Below, piece by piece: positions 42,920 to 48,733 of a stretch of 48,733 nt of DNA. Every line of letters starts with the position of its first letter. Positions within the stretch are counted from its first letter, which is position 1. The notes beneath the pieces were generated by a model. It did not search any database. It saw only the letters and a list, made by a program, of their open reading frames with translations, and was not told the DNA's origin. The DNA is from Minwuia sp. (GTDB lineage Bacteria > Pseudomonadota > Alphaproteobacteria > Minwuiales > Minwuiaceae): positions 38,045-86,777 of the forward strand of contig JARGNO010000011.1 in the NCBI GenBank assembly GCA_029213165.1, written 5' to 3'. The position numbers were made by a program, and so were the translations under genes.

Positions 42920-42996
42920 GCGCCCTTAGCTCAGCTGGATAGAGCACGAGCCTTCTAAGCTTGGGGTCGCAGGTTCGAGTCCTGCAGGGCGCGCCA
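42920..42996 (+). tRNA. tRNA-Arg(UCU)
   Basis: A 77-base tRNA with acceptor stem GCGCCCT/AGGGCGC, D arm GCTC-AGCTGGATA-GAGC, anticodon loop CTTCTAA (anticodon UCU) on the stem CGAGC/GCTTG with one G-U pair, T arm GGTTCGAGTCC, discriminator G and CCA encoded. It reads AGA and AGG codons. A degraded copy of its 3' end lies about 120 bp downstream. Confidence 0.95.
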
Positions 42997-43077
42997 TCAT
43001 TTCGATCTCACGGCAGTTCGCGGCGCGAACGCCTCCGATGGGGCGGCCACGAGGCCGGTCGCGCAGTCGCGCTCCTG

Positions 43078-43130
43078 TCGCGCCCCGGTTCGGGTCTTGC
43101 CTTCGCGGTGCGCCAGTCTTTCGATCTCAC
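43078..43130 (+). repeat. Decayed copy of tRNA-Arg 3' end and flank
   Basis: This stretch resembles the end of tRNA-Arg and the bases following it. GGTTCGGGTCTTGC matches the T-arm sequence with two substitutions, GGTGCGCCA matches the acceptor/CCA end, and TTTCGATCTCAC (43119-43130) is identical to the sequence just after the tRNA (43000-43011). About 20 of the last 24 bases match. It may be an old tandem duplication or a relic attachment site; it is not a working tRNA. Confidence 0.5.
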
Positions 43131-43237
43131 CCCGGTGCGTCTTGTCTTTGCAGGTCTGGCCCGCGTCCGTGCCATGGCCTCCATCCGGGTGCTTGCTATA
43201 GTCGCCTGACAATTGAGCCTCCGGGGAGGGGAGCCAT

Positions 43238-44122
43238 ATGACCGGGCCGAAGATGCCGATTTCCAGTGCGCGCGTGGGTGAGGTGCTGGGGGAATGCGAG
43301 ACCGAGATGACGCCGCGGCGGATGCTGGCCTATGCTGCGGGCCTGTTGCTGGGCGATGATGTCTATCTGGATGATGCGCGGCCAGGCGGTGTCGAGATGA
43401 TGCCGGCGATGTGCGCGGCGGTGGAATGGCCGCTGTCGGATGGTGCCGCGACCTCCGAATGTCTCGGCATCACTTTGGCGCAGTACCGCAGCGTCGGGGT
43501 TCATGCTGAGCAGGACAGCATCTTCCACCGCCCGCCCCGCATGGGGGAGCGGCTGAGGACCAGCGGCGTGCTGGAGACCCTGAAGCAGACCCGTGCCGGG
43601 ATCCTGATGACATGCCGCTACGACACCGTGGACAGCGATGGGCAGCCGGTCTTCACCAGCTACAACAGCGGCATGTTCAGGGGCTGGCGGCTGGATTGCG
43701 ACCACGCCGGAATCTCGACACGCGCGGCGCTGCCCCAGGTGGCGCTGGACGGTGAATCCGCGAGCAGTGACGCAATCGCCGTCCCGCGCTACCTGCCGCA
43801 TGTCTATTCGGAGGGCGGGCCGATCTGGAACCCGATCCATACGGAGCGTGTCGTGGCGCTGGCCGCCGACCTGCCGGACATCATCCTGCATGGCACAGCC
43901 ACCTGGGCGCTGGCCATGGACAGTGTCATCCGCCGTTGCGCGGATGGTGACCCCCGACGGCTGAAGCGTTTCGCCTGCCGCTTCTCCGGCATGGTCATTC
44001 CGGGGGAGACCATCACGGTCCGCCACCGGGATCTGGGCGACGGCCGGATCGAAGTTGATACCGTGGACGCACGCGGCAAGCCGGTCCTGTCCAACGGCAT
44101 CGCCGAGATCCTTGCGGACTGA
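43238..44122 (+). CDS. Double-hotdog MaoC-like dehydratase
   Basis: A 294-residue protein resembling two MaoC-like hotdog domains (about 10-150 and 165-290). The second contains VYSEGGPIWNPIHTERVVA, like the hydratase motif D-x-N-P-x-H. His201 is kept but Ile196 replaces the catalytic Asp, so activity through the standard dyad is uncertain. The C-terminal FSGMVIPGETITVRHRDL is typical of the family. Members hydrate or dehydrate 2-enoyl-CoAs and related compounds. GGGGAGGGGAG before ATG 43238 is a strong ribosome-binding site. Substrate unknown. Confidence 0.78.
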   Translation: MTGPKMPISSARVGEVLGECETEMTPRRMLAYAAGLLLGDDVYLDDARPGGVEMMPAMCAAVEWPLSDGAATSECLGITLAQYRSVGVHAEQDSIFHRPPRMGERLRTSGVLETLKQTRAGILMTCRYDTVDSDGQPVFTSYNSGMFRGWRLDCDHAGISTRAALPQVALDGESASSDAIAVPRYLPHVYSEGGPIWNPIHTERVVALAADLPDIILHGTATWALAMDSVIRRCADGDPRRLKRFACRFSGMVIPGETITVRHRDLGDGRIEVDTVDARGKPVLSNGIAEILAD

Positions 44123-44209
44123 CACACCACAGGAACCTGACCGCCGCAGTATCTCATCCGTGGCATCATGGGCAATGAATCGGTTTGTGATCCGCTAGGG
44201 AGCCTGATG

Positions 44210-45991
44210 ATGAGTGCCGATCAGATGATCCTGTTCGCCCTGTTCGGCGGTGTCTTCGGGATGCTGCTGTGGGGGCGGTTCCGCTATGATCTGGTGGCCT
44301 TCTCGGCGCTGATGATCGCTGTCGTGCTGGGGGCGGTTCCGGCGGGGGAGGCGTTCGCGGGCTTCGGCCATCCGGCGACGCTGGTGGTGGCACTGGTGCT
44401 GATCGTTTCCGCCGGTCTGGTGAAGTCCGGCGCGGTATTCCTGATCACCCGTACCCTGGTGGACCCGGAACGGGGCCTGGGCGCGCATATCACCTTCATG
44501 GGGGGGATCGGCGGCGTGCTTTCCGCCTTCATGAACAATGTCGCCGCGCTGGCGCTGCTGATGCCGGTGGATATCCAGACGGCGCGCAAGGCGGCACGTC
44601 AGGTGCGGCTGTCGCTGATGCCGCTGTCGTTCTGCACCATTCTGGGCGGCATGGTCACCCTGATCGGAACACCGCCGAACATCGTCATTGCGACGATCCG
44701 TGAGGACCAGCTGGGCGAGAGCTTCACCATGTTCGATTTCGCCCCGGTGGGCGGGGTCACTGCCGTGGTCGGGCTGCTGTTCGTGGCGCTGGTCGGCTGG
44801 CGCTTCATCCCGAAGGCGAAGGGCGAGGGCGCGCTGGCTGACGCGCGTCAGGGGATGAAGGATTATATCGCCGAGCTTTCGGTGCCCGAGAAGTCCGAGA
44901 TTGTCGGAAAGCGGCTGTTCGACCTCTACGAGACCGCAGACAAGAATGATGTCGCCATTCTCGGGCTCATCCGCGACGGTCGCCGCCGTTATGGCACGCA
45001 GCGCGACACTGCCTTGCGCGAAGGGGACGCGATCATCGTCGAGGCCGCGCCCGAGGCGCTGGACGAGTTCCGTACCGCCCTGTCGCTGGACTTCACGGAT
45101 GGCGAGGAAAAGGACCACCTCAATGCAGCGGGCGACGGGCTGATCGTGATCGAGGTGGTTGTGCCGGAGGGCGCGCGCATTGCCGGCCAGACCGCGCGGG
45201 GGCTTGGCCTCGCCTGGCGCCACAATACGGTGCTGCTGGGTCTTTCGCGGGAAGGTCGTCGGGTGGAGAAGGAAATCCGGCAGACGGTCGTGCGACCCGG
45301 TGATATCCTGCTGCTGCTTGCGCCGGAGGGGGAACGTGACACGGTCACGGACTGGCTGGGCGTGATGCCACTGGCTGACAGGGGGTTGGCGGTTACGGAT
45401 TCCGACAAGGTCTGGCTCGCCATTTCGGTTTTTGGCGCTGCCGTGGCTGCGGCTTCCGTCGGTCTGGTCTATCTGCCGGTGGCGCTGGGCATTGTCGTCA
45501 TCATCTATCTGCTGACCGGCATCCTGTCCCTGTCCAACCTGTATGATCACGTGGAATGGCCGGTGGTGGTGCTGCTGGGCTCCATGATCCCGTTGGGGGC
45601 GGCGCTGGACAGTGCAGGGGGCACGGCACTGATCGCGAACGCACTGGTGGGGCTGACGTCAGGCTGGCCTGGCTGGGCAGTGCTGACCGTGCTGATGGTG
45701 GTGACGATGACGCTGTCGGATGTGCTGAACAATACCGCGACGGCAATCGTTGCGGCACCGGTCGGCATCCAGATGGCGCAGAGCCTGGGCGTCAGCCCGG
45801 ACCCGTTCCTGATGGCGGTCGCTGTCGCAGCCTCCTGCGCCTTCCTGACGCCGATCGGACACAAGAACAACACGCTGATCCTCGGCCCCGGCGGCTATGC
45901 CTTCGGCGACTACTGGCGCATGGGCCTGCCGCTGGAGATCATCGTCGTCGCCGTCTCGATTCCGATGATCCTGCTGGTCTGGCCGATGTAA
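44210..45991 (+). CDS. SLC13-family permease with RCK-type domains
   Basis: A 593-residue transporter with hydrophobic helices in two blocks (about 5-195 and 405-590) around a cytoplasmic insert (about 205-400) with two RCK_C/TrkA-C-like units (VPEKSEIVGKRLFDL and VPEGARIAGQTARGL). SLC13/DASS signatures are visible at FMNNVAALALLMPV and in the paired segment SDVLNNTATAIVAAPV. Such proteins carry sulfate, dicarboxylates or other anions with sodium. ATG 44210 or 44207 is preferred to ATG 44168 because AGGGAG (44197-44202) precedes it. The insert may sense nucleotides or ions. Confidence 0.87.
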   Translation: MSADQMILFALFGGVFGMLLWGRFRYDLVAFSALMIAVVLGAVPAGEAFAGFGHPATLVVALVLIVSAGLVKSGAVFLITRTLVDPERGLGAHITFMGGIGGVLSAFMNNVAALALLMPVDIQTARKAARQVRLSLMPLSFCTILGGMVTLIGTPPNIVIATIREDQLGESFTMFDFAPVGGVTAVVGLLFVALVGWRFIPKAKGEGALADARQGMKDYIAELSVPEKSEIVGKRLFDLYETADKNDVAILGLIRDGRRRYGTQRDTALREGDAIIVEAAPEALDEFRTALSLDFTDGEEKDHLNAAGDGLIVIEVVVPEGARIAGQTARGLGLAWRHNTVLLGLSREGRRVEKEIRQTVVRPGDILLLLAPEGERDTVTDWLGVMPLADRGLAVTDSDKVWLAISVFGAAVAAASVGLVYLPVALGIVVIIYLLTGILSLSNLYDHVEWPVVVLLGSMIPLGAALDSAGGTALIANALVGLTSGWPGWAVLTVLMVVTMTLSDVLNNTATAIVAAPVGIQMAQSLGVSPDPFLMAVAVAASCAFLTPIGHKNNTLILGPGGYAFGDYWRMGLPLEIIVVAVSIPMILLVWPM

Positions 45992-46523
45992 GGCCCCGTT
46001 TGGAAGTCGACCCGCGTGCCGATCGGTCCAGGCGGCTGGAATGTCGGGGGCAGGTCAGGACGATCAGATCGACCGCGTCATCGTTCATGCGCAGGAAACG
46101 CCTGCCTGCTTCAGGACCGTTCCTGTCCATGGTTTCCGGTTGCCCCAGCACTGCCAGGTTCCGCATCCGGATCATCCCTTGAACATCAGAAAAGCAGCAG
46201 GCGCTGCACCCGATTGGTCAAGACGGGCGAAACACGTCTGGATCTGACAACGATCTTGTTGCGCGATCCTGTGTGTCCCGCGCCTGTTGGCGGATCGACC
46301 GGTCAGGTGTCTGTTCGGCTTGCCTGCTGTTGAGGCAAGTGGACACACCGCACCGTTCCGCACCTATAATCCTTGTATTGAGCGGCAAGGCGACTACAAC
46401 GCGGCCTCATACAGGTGGTCGCGCTGCACGTTGCGCACAGGCTGAACAGTGCGGCGGAAATTTGTGCCCTATGGACTGCACAAGGTGGCAGGCCCATACA
46501 ACTCGAAATCTGAAAGAAAAAAG
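45992..46523 (+). promoter_or_regulatory. Promoter and leader region of DEAD-box gene
   Basis: These 532 bases hold no convincing gene. The clearest feature is TATAAT at 46365-46370, a consensus -10 box in a GC-rich genome, with TGGACA at 46340-46345 (spacing 19, one or two longer than ideal). Just upstream is the hairpin CTTGCCT-N7-AGGCAAG (46319-46339), and GTGTGTCC at 46271 can pair with GGACACAC at 46341. Transcription from this promoter would give a leader of roughly 145-150 bases. The first half (45992-46250) shows nothing I can interpret. Confidence 0.55.
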
Positions 46524-48659
46524 TTGTCAAGTTTTGACGGTGTCGTGCCGCCGCTTGCAGAAGCGCTGACACGCAAGAACTACGAAACACTGACCCCGGT
46601 TCAGCAGAACGTGCTGGACCCGGAGCTGGCGAACGCAGACCTGCTGGTCTCGGCCCAGACCGGGTCTGGCAAGACCGTGGCCTTCGGCATTGCGCTGGCG
46701 CCGACCCTGCTGGCGGGGGAAGACCGGTTCCCCCGGGCCGACAGGCCACTGGCACTGGTGGTCGCGCCCACGCGGGAACTGGCCTTGCAGGTGAAACGCG
46801 AGCTGCAGTGGCTCTATGAGGTGACCGGCGCGTCCTTCGCGTCCTGTGTCGGCGGCATGGACATGCGGACTGAGCGGCAGGCGCTGTCGCGCGGGGCGCA
46901 TATCGTGGTCGGTACGCCGGGTCGTCTGCGCGATCATATCGAGCGTGGATCGCTGGACATGACCGGCATGAAGGCGATTGTGCTGGACGAGGCGGACGAG
47001 ATGCTCGACCTGGGGTTCCGGGAGGATCTGGAATTCATCCTGGGGGCCGCGCCGGACGACCGCCGGACCCTGATGTTCTCGGCCACCGTGCCGAAGATGA
47101 TCGTCAGCCTGGCCAAGCGGTTCCAGCGCGATGCCGTGCGTCTGGCGACCACTGCCGAACAGCGCCAGCACGTCGATATCGAGTATCGGGCGATGAAGGT
47201 CGCGCCAAGTGACCGCGAGAACGCGATCATCAATGTGCTGCGATATTTCGAGGCCAAGAGTGCCATCGTCTTCTGCGCGACACGCGAAAGCGTCAACCGT
47301 ATGACCAGCCGCTTCACCAACCGGGGGTTTTCGGTCGTTGCCCTGTCCGGAGAACTGAGCCAGGGACAGCGTACGCACGCGCTGCAGGCCATGCGGGATG
47401 GGCGGGCACGGGTCTGCATTGCCACGGATGTTGCGGCGCGCGGCCTGGATCTGCCTGATCTGGAACTGGTGATTCACGCCGATCTGCCGCAGAACAGCCA
47501 GGCACTGCTGCATCGCAGCGGCCGCACGGGCAGGGCGGGTCGCAAGGGCGTCAGTGTCCTGATCGTGCCCTTCAACCAGCGCTTCAAGGCGGAACGCTTG
47601 CTGCAGGGCGGGCGTATCGAGGCCAATTGGGGCAATCCGCCATCCGTGGCCGAGATCACCGAACGCGATGACCAGCGTCTGCTGGAAGATGAGACGCTGA
47701 CGGAGCCCGTGGCGGAGGCCGAGCAGGCTTTCATCGACCAGATCCTGGCGCGGCATTCCGCTGAGCAGGTGGCCGCTGCCTTTGTGCGGCTCTACCGCTC
47801 CGGCCAGTCCGCGCCGGAGGAACTGCAGGAAGACACGCGGCCCGAACGGGGCGAGAAGCGCGATCGCAAGCCACGGGAGAAGGCTGACTTCACCGATGGG
47901 ACCTGGTTCTCCCTCTCTGTCGGGCACAAGCAGAATGCCGAGCCACGCTGGCTGTTGCCGATGCTCTATCGCACCGGAAACATTGCGCAGGGCGATGTGG
48001 GCGCAATCCGTATCCACGGTGGCGAGACCCATGTGCAGATCGCGCCCGGCAGTGTCGAAAGCTTCACCACTGCGATAGGTCCGAACCGGACCATCGACAA
48101 GAACATCAATGTGACCCGTCTGGAGGGCACGCCCGTTGCGCCGGACGAGCCGCAGGACCGTGCGCCGGAGCGAAAGCGTCCCTACGCCGGGAAAAGCGCG
48201 CCGCGCAAGGACTTCGGTGATCGCGGGGAGGAAAGCAGGGACCGGCCGACGTCCGAAGTGCGGGACGAACGGCACGACCGTGCGCCAGAGGGGAAGCGCC
48301 CCTATGCAGGCAAGAACAAGCCCCGCAAGTCCTTCGGGGACCGCGGGGAGGGGCGCCAGGAAGGGGCATCGCCGGACGCCGCAGACAGGCCCCGCCCGAA
48401 GAAATCCTACAAACCCCGGACTCCCAGGGCCGATGGCCCCTGTGACAAGCCGCGCAAGCCGTTTGCGGAACGCAGGGAGGGAGATCCGGACAGGCCAGCG
48501 CCCGATGGTGCAGCCCAGGCTCGCCTCTCGGGGAAGAAGCCGTTCAAGTCCCGTGCGCCCAGGCCTGATGGACCGGGTGACAAGCCCCGCAAGGTGAAGA
48601 AGCACCGGAAGGGCAGCCCCCCACCAGCCGGTGCGCGCAAGCGCAAGGGGGCGGAGTAG
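46524..48659 (+). CDS. DEAD-box ATP-dependent RNA helicase with basic tail
   Basis: A helicase of 711 residues. The core has AQTGSGKT (motif I), PTRELALQV (Ia), TPGRLRDH (Ib), DEAD (II), SATVP (III), FCATRE (IV), ATDVAARGLDLP (V) and HRSGRTGRAG (VI). A DbpA-like RNA-binding domain follows (GTWFSLSVGHKQ, LYRTGNIAQGDVGAIRI). The rest (about 535-711) is a low-complexity Arg/Lys/Pro/Gly tail with internal repeats. I chose TTG 46524, where the alignable LSSFDGVVPPLAEAL begins; GTG 46449 is in frame and gives 736 residues. Such helicases act in ribosome assembly and cold adaptation. A promoter lies about 155 bp upstream. Confidence 0.86.
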   Translation: MSSFDGVVPPLAEALTRKNYETLTPVQQNVLDPELANADLLVSAQTGSGKTVAFGIALAPTLLAGEDRFPRADRPLALVVAPTRELALQVKRELQWLYEVTGASFASCVGGMDMRTERQALSRGAHIVVGTPGRLRDHIERGSLDMTGMKAIVLDEADEMLDLGFREDLEFILGAAPDDRRTLMFSATVPKMIVSLAKRFQRDAVRLATTAEQRQHVDIEYRAMKVAPSDRENAIINVLRYFEAKSAIVFCATRESVNRMTSRFTNRGFSVVALSGELSQGQRTHALQAMRDGRARVCIATDVAARGLDLPDLELVIHADLPQNSQALLHRSGRTGRAGRKGVSVLIVPFNQRFKAERLLQGGRIEANWGNPPSVAEITERDDQRLLEDETLTEPVAEAEQAFIDQILARHSAEQVAAAFVRLYRSGQSAPEELQEDTRPERGEKRDRKPREKADFTDGTWFSLSVGHKQNAEPRWLLPMLYRTGNIAQGDVGAIRIHGGETHVQIAPGSVESFTTAIGPNRTIDKNINVTRLEGTPVAPDEPQDRAPERKRPYAGKSAPRKDFGDRGEESRDRPTSEVRDERHDRAPEGKRPYAGKNKPRKSFGDRGEGRQEGASPDAADRPRPKKSYKPRTPRADGPCDKPRKPFAERREGDPDRPAPDGAAQARLSGKKPFKSRAPRPDGPGDKPRKVKKHRKGSPPPAGARKRKGAE
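48156..48350 (+). repeat. Two 75-bp direct repeats in helicase tail
   Basis: Units at 48156-48230 and 48276-48350 (120-bp period) encode near-identical segments of the form RAPE-x-KRPYAGK and PRK-x-FGDRGE. A second, shorter pair further on encodes DGP-x-DKPRK twice. The repeats keep the reading frame, so they are coding duplications that lengthen the RNA-binding tail. Confidence 0.75.
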
Positions 48660-48733
48660 GGCAGGCGCCACTGCCGCTCCGCTCCCGGTTTGACAAAATT
48701 CGGCGTCGGCAACAGCATGACGCTTCGGCGTGG

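Noticed and set aside
45939-46250. Short frames on both strands after the SLC13 gene
   Set aside because: No ribosome-binding site, no motif and atypical composition; I treat the stretch as non-coding.
46527-48671. A 714-codon minus-strand frame opposite the helicase
   Set aside because: The plus strand has all DEAD-box motifs; the minus frame is repetitive and without recognisable domains.
1-48733. CRISPR arrays, rRNA, prophage or insertion sequences
   Set aside because: No regularly spaced repeats, integrase, transposase or terminal inverted repeats were seen, apart from the single hairpin and the decayed tRNA end.
48660-48733. Possible terminator after the helicase
   Set aside because: I see no stem with a U-tract in the 74 bases remaining.

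Overview
The window is GC-rich chromosomal DNA from an alphaproteobacterium, most likely Rhodospirillales-like. Three things point there: the regulatory phosphotransferase block (short HprK, RapZ, mannose-type EIIA, HPr, EI), the dapF-mtaB-ftsY order, and a mitochondrial-type complex I accessory subunit (NDUFS4 family). Genes are dense, with many 1-14 bp overlaps. I see no rRNA, CRISPR array, insertion sequence or prophage. The organism assignment is inference from gene content only.

Layout. 1-1567: dapE (3' end outside the window) diverges from tadA. 1589-10947: a catabolic stretch, mostly on the minus strand, with two medium-chain reductases, an SDR, two TauD-like dioxygenases diverging from an IclR regulator, an alkylsulfatase-like protein with an altered metal site, an orphan TAXI-type binding protein and a TetR regulator. 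11038-22288: an acyl-CoA cluster on the minus strand with two carboxyltransferase paralogs, two acyl-CoA ligase paralogs, a 70-residue biotin carrier, two related TetR regulators and a complete DctPQM TRAP transporter. 22524-28375: quinone oxidoreductase, PhyH-type dioxygenase, SCP2 protein, L,D-transpeptidase, ABC exporter, a small zinc-ribbon membrane protein and acylphosphatase.

28499-37421 is a plus-strand housekeeping run: dapF, mtaB, ftsY, hprK, rapZ, EIIA, HPr, EI, a MeaB-like GTPase and an aminotransferase, most overlapping or separated by only a few bases. 37537-40503 holds two tandem membrane sensor kinases without a response regulator. 40581-48659 holds a CurA-like reductase, a NUDIX hydrolase, a long hairpin, tRNA-Pro(UGG), the complex I subunit, tRNA-Arg(UCU), a hotdog-fold dehydratase-like protein, an SLC13 transporter with RCK-type domains, and a DEAD-box helicase with a repetitive basic tail.

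The most notable candidate system is 11038-22288. An imported acid could be activated by the ligases and carboxylated or decarboxylated by the two carboxyltransferases with the small carrier, yet no biotin carboxylase lies in the window. A 22-bp dyad in front of one TetR gene recurs (19 of 22 matched positions in the best alignment) in the promoter region of dctP, 5.5 kb away, tying the regulator to the transporter. Other notable items are the alkylsulfatase-like protein lacking most expected metal ligands, a near-perfect 36-bp-arm hairpin, and a decayed copy of the tRNA-Arg 3' end.
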